From positions 7,155 through 71,154 of the forward strand of contig DCJL01000001.1 in NCBI GenBank assembly GCA_002320035.1: 64,000 nt of DNA, given 5' to 3'. Positions within the stretch are counted from its first letter, which is position 1. Each line of letters opens with the position of its first letter. Shown piece by piece: positions 57,352 to 64,000 of the stretch. Source of the DNA: Clostridiales bacterium UBA1701 (GTDB lineage: Bacteria > Bacillota > Clostridia > Oscillospirales > Oscillospiraceae). The notes below the pieces were generated by a model, which searched no databases, was not told the origin of the DNA, and saw only the letters and a program-made list of their open reading frames with translations. A program made the translations under genes and the position numbers.

Positions 57352-57834
57352 TTAGATATTGACCAGCATCATGAAAGAGGCCAGCAGAGACAAAATGGCG
57401 TAGAACTCAACAGTAATGCAGAGGATCATGCCTTTTGCCCAGTGGTCGGGGTTCTTGGCCAGAAGATTTACGGACGAGGCCGCAACCTTGCCCTGGGCGA
57501 TGGCAGTGACAAGGCCGCCGATGGCCATGGGCAGGCAGGCCGCGAAGTAACGGCAGCCGTCCACAAAGCTCAGGTTCAGCGCGGTGCCGTCCAGCACGCC
57601 CATCTGAAGGATGGCAAAGAACCAGACCACCAGCCCATAGAGGCCCTGTGTGCCGGGGATAACCTGCAGAATCATAACTTTACCGAATTTACCGGGGTCC
57701 TGGGTAACAAGACCGGCGCCAGCCTGACCGGCAATGCCTGTGCCTACGCCGGATCCCGCGCCCGAGAGGCAGGCAGCAAGACCCGCGCCCAGAAGCCCTA
57801 TTGCAAGACCTGTGTTCTGAAACAAAAATTCCAT
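57352..57834 (-). CDS. ntpK: V-type ATPase proteolipid subunit K
   Basis: Membrane rotor subunit of 160 residues with four hydrophobic helices (two hairpins). The ion site residues known from the sodium-pumping Enterococcus hirae NtpK have counterparts: Thr62 and Gln63 in VIPGTQGLYG, Gln114 in AIAQGKVA, and the essential Glu143 in TVEFYAIL. Only the second hairpin carries the acidic residue, as in that enzyme. This supports a Na+-coupled machine, although the sequence alone cannot exclude H+. Confidence 0.95.
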   Translation of the reverse strand: MEFLFQNTGLAIGLLGAGLAACLSGAGSGVGTGIAGQAGAGLVTQDPGKFGKVMILQVIPGTQGLYGLVVWFFAILQMGVLDGTALNLSFVDGCRYFAACLPMAIGGLVTAIAQGKVAASSVNLLAKNPDHWAKGMILCITVEFYAILSLLASFMMLVNI

Positions 57835-57849
57835 TTTATGTTCCTCCTG

Positions 57850-59799
57850 TTATTTTACTGTGTCATAATATTTTGTCTTTATTTCCAGCGGAGCAAAGGG
57901 CCTTCCGCCGTCCTTATAGAATTTGCCGAAGTACTCCAGACACTGAAGCCTCAGGTCATGCACATAGCAGCCAAGCAGGTTCAGGCCAAAGTTCAGCGTG
58001 TGGCCGATGACAAAAATCACCGCAAAGGCGACGATATTGCCGGTTATGGCGCCGATGGTGTTGAAAACCGTGGCGATGACGCTGCCGGCCAGCATGAGCG
58101 CCATGATACGGGAGTAGGACAGGATATCGCCAAACCAGCCGGTGGCATTGTTGTAAATAGCGCCCACGGCGGCAGTAATCTTTCCGAAGCCCTTGGCCTC
58201 CCGCCCCGCGCCGAACAGCATCATCAAAACGCCGATCACAAGCACCACAGGCACGCCTGCCACCGTGCCGATCCTGAGCACCGCCAGAATGATGCCCAGC
58301 AGAATGACCCACAGAGAGCCCTCCTCCCAGACCGCACTGGCGGTTTCCCCTCTCTTCAGCTTTTCAACAAAGCTTATGACCATGCCGGTGTTGAGCTGTA
58401 TGACGCCCAGAATCAGCGCGCCAATGAGCACATAAAGGCTGTCATTCAGGGGATTGAAGAGGGCGGGCAGGCCCTCCCAGGTGCTCTGGGGATCGAGCAG
58501 ATGTACGATCTGATAGGGCGCGTCGCCAAAAAAGCCGCCGGTTATCGCACCCATTATGAAGGTGGAAATGCCGCCGTAGAGCAGGAGCTGGCAGAAAGCC
58601 AGACTGCCTTTTTTCGGCTTTATCTTCGCCATGGCCACCAGAGCGGCCGCTATCATAATAAGCCCATAGCCCATGTCCGCCATCATCAGCCCGTAAAAAA
58701 GGATGAAGAAGGGGGCCATCAGGGGGTTGGGGTCAATTCCGTCATAAGCGGGGAGGCTGTACATATTTGTGACCATGTTCAGAGAATTGGTCACGGCGTT
58801 GTTTTTGAGCTTCACCGGAACCTCGGGATACTCTTCCTTTTCAGGTTCCCGGCTGTCCCAGGCGCATTCATATTCTTCAAAAAGCTCCGCCAGCTCCTTT
58901 TCCGCCTCGGCAGGCATCCAGCCCTCCATGACGACCACGGAGCCGGTGCCGTAGAGCTTCTCCTCTGCCTCGGCGATGGCTACCTGGGTGCCCAGCCTGT
59001 CAAAGGCCAGCTTCAGCTCCTCCCTGTGAACAGATTCATCCGTCAGGGCACTTATACAGCCGGTTTTTTCCTTTGCCAGCTCTCTGAGCGCCTGATTCGC
59101 CATCAGCGTGCATTCCTGAGCGCTGCCCTTCATGCCGCTGAGCGCGGCAGATGAGAAGCCAAAGCCCCGCAGGCACTCCTGTACCGCCGGCAGGCACTCC
59201 TTCATGCACAGCAAAACCACATAATTCTGGCTTTTATCCCCGGAGATGCAAAAAAGCTCCGCCTCTTCCGCCGCCTGAGCCAGCGCGCTTTCGACCTCTC
59301 CGAGCTCAATTTTGGCAGAAATGCTGCCCATAAGCACCGCGCAGCGCTGGGTGCTCTCCTTTTCCAGGGGCATGTCCAGCGGAAGCCAGGGCTTAAGGGA
59401 CTCAATAACGCTGCGCTGGCGGCTTTCCTCGGCGCTCAGGCGCTTTATCTTGTCGTCAAGGCCGCTTATGGACTCCGCCGCCCGCAGGGCGCTGCCTACA
59501 CGGCTTCCGTCCAGCAGGCTGTCATCCTCCGCCTCGGGCTTCGCGGAAAGGAGCTTGCTCTTGGCAGGGGCATACTGATCCAGCAGGGCGATCGCGTGGC
59601 CGACGGAGGCCTGCTGGGACCGGAGGGCCATCAGTTTGCTGCCCTCGCGGCTGAGTGCGCTTCCGGCCTGACTGTCCTGCACCTGCTCCCCTATTTCGGA
59701 AAACTCAACACAGCCGCGGCGGGCAAGCTCCCGCAGCAGCTCTTCCTTTTCGGAGCGGACAACCATGAGCCGGAGCCGTTTCATTTTAACAATGGCCAT
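57850..59799 (-). CDS. ntpI: V-type ATPase subunit I (a-subunit)
   Basis: Stator membrane subunit of 649 residues. The N-terminal half is soluble and helical. The C-terminal half has seven or eight hydrophobic segments, with PFFILFYGLMMADMGYGLIMI near 357-377 and the GWFGDILSYSRIMALMLAG segment near 553-571 carrying the conserved Arg that faces the ring. It forms the ion half-channels. It begins one base after the G/H subunit stop. Confidence 0.95.
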   Translation of the reverse strand: MAIVKMKRLRLMVVRSEKEELLRELARRGCVEFSEIGEQVQDSQAGSALSREGSKLMALRSQQASVGHAIALLDQYAPAKSKLLSAKPEAEDDSLLDGSRVGSALRAAESISGLDDKIKRLSAEESRQRSVIESLKPWLPLDMPLEKESTQRCAVLMGSISAKIELGEVESALAQAAEEAELFCISGDKSQNYVVLLCMKECLPAVQECLRGFGFSSAALSGMKGSAQECTLMANQALRELAKEKTGCISALTDESVHREELKLAFDRLGTQVAIAEAEEKLYGTGSVVVMEGWMPAEAEKELAELFEEYECAWDSREPEKEEYPEVPVKLKNNAVTNSLNMVTNMYSLPAYDGIDPNPLMAPFFILFYGLMMADMGYGLIMIAAALVAMAKIKPKKGSLAFCQLLLYGGISTFIMGAITGGFFGDAPYQIVHLLDPQSTWEGLPALFNPLNDSLYVLIGALILGVIQLNTGMVISFVEKLKRGETASAVWEEGSLWVILLGIILAVLRIGTVAGVPVVLVIGVLMMLFGAGREAKGFGKITAAVGAIYNNATGWFGDILSYSRIMALMLAGSVIATVFNTIGAITGNIVAFAVIFVIGHTLNFGLNLLGCYVHDLRLQCLEYFGKFYKDGGRPFAPLEIKTKYYDTVK

Positions 59800-59800
59800 G

Positions 59801-60115
59801 TCAGTCGTTCACTATCCTTTCCACTACGAGAGCCGCAGCTTTTTCCAGTCTCGCTTCGGCTTTGGCGCGGAGCGCGGCTTTCCTGTTTTCCAGCTCTCCG
59901 GAAAACGCTCCCGCCTGGTCTCTTGCTTTTTCCCCGGCCTTGCGGCGAAGCTCCGCCAGTTCCATCTCCGCCTTGGCACAGGCCGCCTCTACCGAGGCTT
60001 TGCCCGCGCTCTGGGCATCGGTAAGCATCTGTTTTGCGCGCGCTTCGGCGGCCGCAACGGCGGCTTTTGCCTGGGCCTCGGCCCCGACAATGCCTGTTAT
60101 CGCTTCAAATGACAT
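59801..60115 (-). CDS. ntpG: V-type ATPase subunit G/H
   Basis: Peripheral stalk helix of 104 residues, very rich in Ala, Glu, Lys and Arg. Apart from the start (MSFEAITGIVGAEAQAKAAVAAAEARAKQML) it reads as one long coiled coil, which fits the AhaH/NtpG family that pairs with subunit E. ATG 60115 follows GGGGGTG. The longer open frame upstream lacks support. It is the first gene of the operon, about 215 bases from the promoter. Confidence 0.82.
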   Translation of the reverse strand: MSFEAITGIVGAEAQAKAAVAAAEARAKQMLTDAQSAGKASVEAACAKAEMELAELRRKAGEKARDQAGAFSGELENRKAALRAKAEARLEKAAALVVERIVND

Positions 60116-60333
60116 TGGCACACCCCCTCTTAACAAAAAATTCTGCAAAAATGCGCGAGATTTCCATTTTCTTTGCACAAAATGAATACCGGCTCAATGA
60201 TACCGCAGATATGCTTCTCTTTCAAGGCATAGATGCCCTTTTGTCTTGACAAAATAACCACATGTGCGTCATCTTCCAGCCGCCTCCCTCCGGCAGGAGC
60301 AAAAACGGAAAAGCCGGGAAGCCGCCAGCCATT
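60116..60333 (-). other. Long leader of the V-ATPase operon
   Basis: About 218 nt lie between the predicted transcript start and the first ATG. I see short stems (for example GGGCATCTATGCCTT near 60219-60240) but no known riboswitch or leader family, and no reading frame that looks real. Confidence 0.4.
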
Positions 60334-60339
60334 TCTATT

Positions 60340-60369
60340 ATTATAATCTTAATGTTAATTATCTGTCAA
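60340..60369 (-). promoter_or_regulatory. Sigma-A promoter of the V-ATPase operon
   Basis: On the minus strand: TTGACA (60369-60364), 18-bp spacer, TATAAT (60345-60340), in a strongly A/T-rich stretch. Confidence 0.82.
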
Positions 60370-60438
60370 ATAGATTTTTAAATATTTTTCCTTATTTAAT
60401 TAGGCAAATTAAACAAAATGTCTGATTTTCACCCCTCG

Positions 60439-60468
60439 TTGACAGCCGCGCCGCTGGGCGTTTATAAT
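60439..60468 (+). promoter_or_regulatory. Sigma-A promoter of the mannosyltransferase gene
   Basis: TTGACA (60439-60444), 18-bp spacer, TATAAT (60463-60468), 36 bp from the ATG and divergent from the V-ATPase promoter. Confidence 0.8.
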
Positions 60469-60504
60469 CACAGGTAAATCATACTCTGGAAACGGACGCA
60501 GAAA

Positions 60505-61857
60505 ATGAAAAAACATCTGAATTTAAAATCTCCGGAATTTCTGATCTCCGCCCTGGGCCTTCTGGGGCTTGGGGGGCTGTATGTATACTGGCTTTCTTCA
60601 GCCGCGGGTGGCCTGCCCGGAAAACTGGCAGCCCTGCTCAGCGCGGGGCTTTTTGCGCTGGTCTGCCTTGGCTTTGTTCCCCGCTGGATGGATTTTTGGC
60701 GTGGAAACGCTCCTGCGGCTCCTGCTCCGGCCGGGGAAAAGCCCCGCGCCGGGCTGAAAATTTTTCTGGCTTTTCTGGCTGTGGATATCGGGATCCTGTC
60801 CCTTGTGTGGCTGCTTCGGGTTCTGACGGGCGGAGACGGAGGCTGCGAGGCCAGCCTGAATTTCTGGCTTTGCCTTGACAGCGCCCATTATATAGATATC
60901 GCCAGGGACTGGTATCTGTCCGAGGGCAGCGTGGATCGGCTCGTGCAGCTTGTGTTTTTCCCTGGCTACCCGTTGGCCGTAAGGCTTTTTGAAAAGCTCA
61001 CGGGCAGCTTTATCTGGGCGGGGCTTCTGGTTTCGGGGCTCTGCTTCGGCTTATCCGGCTGTGTGTTTTACCGGCTGCTGCGGCTGGACTTCTCCCGGGA
61101 GGAAGCTCTTCGGACCCTTAAATACCTCTGCCTGCTGCCGGGGCTTTTTTTCTTCGCCGCCCCAATGAGCGAGAGCCTCTTCCTGCTCTGCTGTCTCTGC
61201 TGCCTGTATCTGACAAGGCGCGGCCGATGGATTTCCGGCTGCCTTTTCGGCGCATATGCCGCTTTTACCCGTTCTCTGGGCGCGGCGCTTGTGATCCCCC
61301 TGTTCTTTGAGCTCATATACGAGCTTGTCTCCCGCCGGATAACTCCCGGGAACGGTGCCCGCCGCCTGGCGGCCCTGCTGATCATCCCCCTGGGCTTTGC
61401 GGCCTACTGCTTTGTGAACTACGAGGTTTCGGGCAATCCCTTCATGTTCATGGAATATCAGGCGCAGCACTGGGGCCAGCGCCTGGGCTTCTTTTTCGGC
61501 ACCGCCGCCTACCAGCTTGCGCTGGCCATATCCTGTTTCAAAACGAATCCGCCCAACTTCTGGGGCCTGTGGCTGCCGAACCTTATCTGCGCCTTTTCCG
61601 CCCTGGCCCTTATGATTCCCGCCGCCCGGCGGCTCCGGCCGGGCTACACCGCCTGGTTTATCGCCTATTTCGCTGTGGCCATCGGGGCCACCTGGCTCCT
61701 CAGCGCCCCCCGTTATCTGGCCGCCATGCCTACGGTGCCCCTGGCTCTGTCCCTCTGTGCCAAAACACGAAAGCTGGACATACTGCTGACCAGCCTGTGC
61801 CTCGCTCTGAGCCTGCTGTATGCTCTGGCATTTGTCCTGCGCTGGCAGGTGTGGTGA
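60505..61857 (+). CDS. PIG-V-like mannosyltransferase family protein
   Basis: A 450-residue polytopic membrane protein of the GT-C type with about ten hydrophobic segments. The lumenal loop contains FWLCLDSAHYIDIARDWY, with the acidic pair typical of lipid-sugar-dependent glycosyltransferases, then QLVFFPGYPLAVRLFEKLTG. FTRSLGAALVIPLFFELIYE and YEVSGNPFMFMEYQAQHWGQR are also PIG-V-like. It probably transfers mannose or another hexose from a polyprenyl donor to a cell-envelope acceptor; both partners are unknown. Only a weak Shine-Dalgarno precedes the ATG. It is a single-gene transcript with a long repeat-bearing 3' region. Confidence 0.82.
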   Translation: MKKHLNLKSPEFLISALGLLGLGGLYVYWLSSAAGGLPGKLAALLSAGLFALVCLGFVPRWMDFWRGNAPAAPAPAGEKPRAGLKIFLAFLAVDIGILSLVWLLRVLTGGDGGCEASLNFWLCLDSAHYIDIARDWYLSEGSVDRLVQLVFFPGYPLAVRLFEKLTGSFIWAGLLVSGLCFGLSGCVFYRLLRLDFSREEALRTLKYLCLLPGLFFFAAPMSESLFLLCCLCCLYLTRRGRWISGCLFGAYAAFTRSLGAALVIPLFFELIYELVSRRITPGNGARRLAALLIIPLGFAAYCFVNYEVSGNPFMFMEYQAQHWGQRLGFFFGTAAYQLALAISCFKTNPPNFWGLWLPNLICAFSALALMIPAARRLRPGYTAWFIAYFAVAIGATWLLSAPRYLAAMPTVPLALSLCAKTRKLDILLTSLCLALSLLYALAFVLRWQVW

Positions 61858-61868
61858 CGTCAGAAGGA

Positions 61869-62123
61869 GGCAGATACATTCCGCTTCCGCTGTTCGCGAA
61901 AGCTTCCTTCCTCTGCCTCCTTCTTCCTCTTCCAAATCGAACCCGCTTCGCTGGGCTTCGCTTTGGTCTTGTGCGGGAGCCTTTGGCAGATACATTCCGC
62001 TTCCGCTGTCCGCGAAAGCTCCCTTCCTCTGTCTCCTTCTTCCTCTTCCAAATCGAACCCGCTTCGCCGGGCTTCGCTTTGGTCTTGTGCGGGAGCTTTT
62101 GGCAGATACATTCCGCTTCCGCC
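61869..62123. repeat. 116-bp tandem repeat, 2.2 copies
   Basis: GGCAGATACATTCCGCTTCC begins at 61869, 61985 and 62101, giving an exact 116-bp period. Copies one and two differ at only a few bases; the third stops after about 22 bases. The unit is not a multiple of three, so it shifts frame with each copy and is unlikely to code. It lies in the 3' region of the mannosyltransferase gene before its terminator. Confidence 0.9.
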
Positions 62124-62198
62124 GCAACGCTCAACATCCAGCGCTCCATTCTTTCGTGCCGAGTTGAGGACGGGGTGCTTTATATCCCGATGAAAAGC

Positions 62199-62244
62199 AA
62201 AAAGCTTCCGGGAGCAAAAAATTTTCTGCTCCCGGAAGCTTTTT
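62199..62244. terminator. Bidirectional terminator
   Basis: An 18-bp perfect stem (AAAAAGCTTCCGGGAGCA arm) has T-runs on both strands and separates the convergent mannosyltransferase and ypeB genes. Confidence 0.88.
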
Positions 62245-62245
62245 A

Positions 62246-63526
62246 TCAGGCGCTCTGCTGTTTTTCGCCCAGGATTATGGAACACTGGGCGCCGGTTTCG
62301 GCGTTGATATATATTTTGACCTGCCGCCCGCCACCGCTGCCTGTGAACTCATAGCAGGGGAGGTTTTTCCCGCCTGGGCTCTTCAGAACCACTTTTCGGC
62401 TGTTTTCAGCCGAAAAGCCCTGAGGCAGCTTCTCCGCGGCGGCGCTCTCGTCCAGAGTCCAGCTTGCCCCTGTCTCCTCGCCGCTGTATGAGGCGGCATT
62501 GAAAGCGTAGACCGAGCCGTCATCCATGGCTATGGAGACGCTCAGCTTGTCCCCAAGGCAGAGCGCCCCGTTTTCCATCCGGGCAAAGACCATATGGGCC
62601 AGCGCCCCGCTTTGGCGGCGCTCTGTCAGCTCCATGTTCTCAAAGCCCCGCGCCCTGAGAAATTCCGCCGCCTTTTCCTCCGCCTGGGAAAGGTCCATCT
62701 TGCCCTCGCTCACAAGCCTTGACTGAGACATGCTCTCAAGCCCTGCGGGGCTGACGCACACGGTCATATCTCCCGCGCTGTAACAGCGGCGGCCAGACTC
62801 GCCCTCGTAGTCATATTCCTTTTTAAGTTCGTTTTTATCCACGCCCGCATATTCCGCAGCCAGATCCAGCATCTCCTCTTCCGTCAGCCGGAGCTTCTGG
62901 CTTTTTTCCTGGCGCAGGCCGTATTTCCCGTCATACTCCAGTTCCGCCATGGGTTTAAACTCCCGCTCGTATTCCAGAAGCCTTGCGCCCAGGGTTTCCA
63001 CCTGCGCCTCCAGTTCCAGGTTCCCAAAGCCCGGCTGGCTGCCGTCCAATATCACATCCCCGCTGTTAATCGAGCCCTGAAGCTCTTTGAGAGAAGCGGA
63101 AAGAGCGGAGGCCTGAGCCGCCATGTCCGAAAGCGTTTCCCGCTGTTCTTCCGAAAAGCCCTCCCCGACGCCGCAGCTCAAAGAATAGGCGTAGTCTCCG
63201 GCCACGTTTATAAAGGCAGAGATATGCTCCAGCTCCTGGGTGGAAAAGGGCAGGGTGGACATCGCGGCCTCTGCCGCCTGCGCGCCGGCATAGGCCTCGC
63301 CGCAGAGGCGGCTGCACATGCCGCCGGTGGCGTAGCGGCTCTTTTCAAGCGCGGCGCTCAGCGCGTCCACGGCCCCCAGTGTCTCCTCAAAAGCCCTGTC
63401 AGCGCTGTACTTGGCGGCAAGCCTGTAATCCTCCAACCGGTCATGACTCAGCCAGGCATAAAGGCCCAGGGCCAAAACCGCGGCCGCAGCATATGTTGCA
63501 AGAATGATTTTTGTTTTTTTGCCCAT
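62246..63526 (-). CDS. ypeB: Germination protein YpeB
   Basis: A spore protein of 426 residues needed in other species for stable localisation of the cortex-lytic enzyme SleB. It has an N-terminal membrane anchor (TKIILATYAAAAVLALGLYAWL), a long helical N-domain, and three PepSY-like repeats in the C-terminal half (SQKLRLTEEEMLDLAAEYAGV; SQAEEKAAEFLRARGFENM; a final INAETGAQCSIILGEKQ). ATG 63526 lies shortly after a GGGGTG that is part of a hairpin arm. No sleB is adjacent, which is unusual. Expression in the forespore under SigG is expected from the family; no promoter was identified. Confidence 0.92.
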   Translation of the reverse strand: MGKKTKIILATYAAAAVLALGLYAWLSHDRLEDYRLAAKYSADRAFEETLGAVDALSAALEKSRYATGGMCSRLCGEAYAGAQAAEAAMSTLPFSTQELEHISAFINVAGDYAYSLSCGVGEGFSEEQRETLSDMAAQASALSASLKELQGSINSGDVILDGSQPGFGNLELEAQVETLGARLLEYEREFKPMAELEYDGKYGLRQEKSQKLRLTEEEMLDLAAEYAGVDKNELKKEYDYEGESGRRCYSAGDMTVCVSPAGLESMSQSRLVSEGKMDLSQAEEKAAEFLRARGFENMELTERRQSGALAHMVFARMENGALCLGDKLSVSIAMDDGSVYAFNAASYSGEETGASWTLDESAAAEKLPQGFSAENSRKVVLKSPGGKNLPCYEFTGSGGGRQVKIYINAETGAQCSIILGEKQQSA

Positions 63527-63535
63527 AGAAAAACA

Positions 63536-63566
63536 CCCCTTTTGAGATATGATTTCCCAAAAGGGG
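63536..63566 (-). terminator. Hairpin between gltX and ypeB covering the ypeB Shine-Dalgarno
   Basis: Read on the minus strand, CCCCTTTT pairs with AAAAGGGG around a 15-nt loop, followed by TGTTTTT. It resembles a gltX terminator, but its 3' arm is also the ypeB ribosome-binding site. Confidence 0.6.
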
Positions 63567-63584
63567 CGCTTTCGTTCATGCAAT

Positions 63585-64000
63585 TTATGCCAGCTTTTGA
63601 AGCCCGGTTCTAAGTCTCGCGAGGGTTTCCTCCCGGCCCAGAATCCGGCAGATCTCCACCGCGCCGCCGGGGGTCACTGCCTTGCCCGCCGCGGCAATGC
63701 GCACGGGCCACATAATCCTGGCGTTCTTTGCGCCCATGTCTTCGGCCAGCTTCACCATGCAGGCAAGGATCTCCTCATCCGTCCAGGCGGGCAAAGCCTC
63801 AAAGGCGGGAATGACCAGCTCCAGCACCTGGCGGGCGGAGTCCTTGTCCGACTTGGACTTTTTATGCACAAAAAGCTCCGAATCGTATTCCGGCAGTTTA
63901 TCAAAAAAGTCCAGCTTTTCGGGGATGTCTGTGAGCACCTCCGTGCGCTGCTGAAGCAGGGCGGCAATGGCCGCCGCGTCGTAGCGTTCATTCTTTACGG
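63585..64000 (-). CDS. gltX: Glutamyl-tRNA synthetase, C-terminal part (runs off the window)
   Basis: Class I synthetase loading glutamate on tRNA-Glu. Only the anticodon-binding end lies here, about 138 residues. KLDFFDKLPEYDSELFVHKKSK, AWTDEEILACMVKLAEDMGAKNARIMWPVRIAAAGKAVTPGGAVEICRILG and a final LARLRTGLQKL match the family's C-terminus closely. The frame continues without a stop to base 64000 (ERYDAAAIAALLQQRTEVL), so the 5' end and catalytic domain lie beyond the window. The ATG-like start near 63938 is internal. Confidence 0.93.
   Translation of the reverse strand, partial: VKNERYDAAAIAALLQQRTEVLTDIPEKLDFFDKLPEYDSELFVHKKSKSDKDSARQVLELVIPAFEALPAWTDEEILACMVKLAEDMGAKNARIMWPVRIAAAGKAVTPGGAVEICRILGREETLARLRTGLQKLA

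Noticed and set aside
61920..61960. TTCGA-type T-loop resemblance in the 116-bp repeat, suggesting a tRNA
   Set aside because: The flanking bases do not form a T stem, and no acceptor, D or anticodon arms can be drawn.
61051..62127. A 358-codon minus-strand reading frame over the mannosyltransferase 3' half and the 116-bp repeats
   Set aside because: It is antisense to a well-supported gene, has no Shine-Dalgarno, and the repeat unit is not a multiple of three, so the repeated peptides are a by-product of frame shifts between copies.
1..64000. CRISPR arrays, tRNA or rRNA genes, insertion sequences, prophage genes
   Set aside because: No direct-repeat/spacer pattern, no cloverleaf or rRNA-like stretch and no transposase, integrase or phage motif was seen on either strand.

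Overview
The window looks like chromosome from a GC-rich, strictly anaerobic, endospore-forming member of the Clostridia, perhaps Oscillospiraceae-like; that placement is inference. Sporulation and germination genes (sigG, ypeB, ytvI-like, a GerMN lipoprotein), a class III ribonucleotide reductase with its activase, a V-type ATPase and a NifS/NifU iron-sulfur system support it. Promoters are clear sigma-A types, most gene ends carry strong hairpins, and no rRNA, tRNA, CRISPR, insertion sequence or phage gene was recognised.

Layout. 1-5.3 kb: proS, a two-gene membrane operon, a YtvI-like permease and a short aspartokinase. 5.4-10.6 kb: a PurN-like protein with altered active site, then an overlapping operon of a phosphatase-acetyltransferase fusion, a metallophosphoesterase, a YgiQ radical SAM protein and a DUF1294 protein. 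10.8-17.8 kb: a PEP/pyruvate-binding-domain protein, bioY, ppx-ppk1 and a GerMN lipoprotein. 18.3-20.3 kb: a lysine riboswitch with terminator ahead of an NhaC-family transporter. 20.3-22.5 kb: a hairpin-rich spacer and a glmS gene interrupted by a one-base frameshift. 22.6-26.9 kb: tandem NrdR boxes, nrdG, nrdD with a redoxin tail, and trxB.

27-31 kb: a HAD phosphatase and a TAXI-type TRAP transporter. 31.2-33.3 kb: sigG and, divergently, an L10 leader with rplJ-rplL. 33.3-34.1 kb: a structured noncoding stretch and an unrecognised reading frame. 34.1-41.9 kb: a sugar-acid catabolic island with YhcH-family protein, DeoR regulator, DctPQM TRAP transporter, aldolase, sugar kinase and a two-part UxaA-type dehydratase. 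Together these would import an aldonate, dehydrate it to 2-keto-3-deoxygluconate, phosphorylate it and cleave it to pyruvate and glyceraldehyde 3-phosphate. Palindromes sharing an AATTTAACAA element lie at both promoters of the island.

42-46.7 kb: an amino-acid ABC transporter divergent from an Rrf2 regulator-nifS-nifU operon. 46.8-51.4 kb: a membrane-anchored surface protein, mnmG-mnmA and a small protein. 51.4-60.1 kb: a nine-gene V-type ATPase operon (G/H, I, K, E, C, F, A, B, D) whose proteolipid carries the residues of sodium-binding rotors. 60.4-64 kb: a PIG-V-like mannosyltransferase, a 116-bp tandem repeat in its 3' region, ypeB and the 3' end of gltX, which runs off the window.

The least explained items are the glmS frameshift, the PurN-like protein without its catalytic Asn and His, the degenerate KaiC-like/PEP-synthase-like fusion, the zinc-finger-like N-terminus on the riboswitch-controlled transporter, the 116-bp repeats and two structured spacers.
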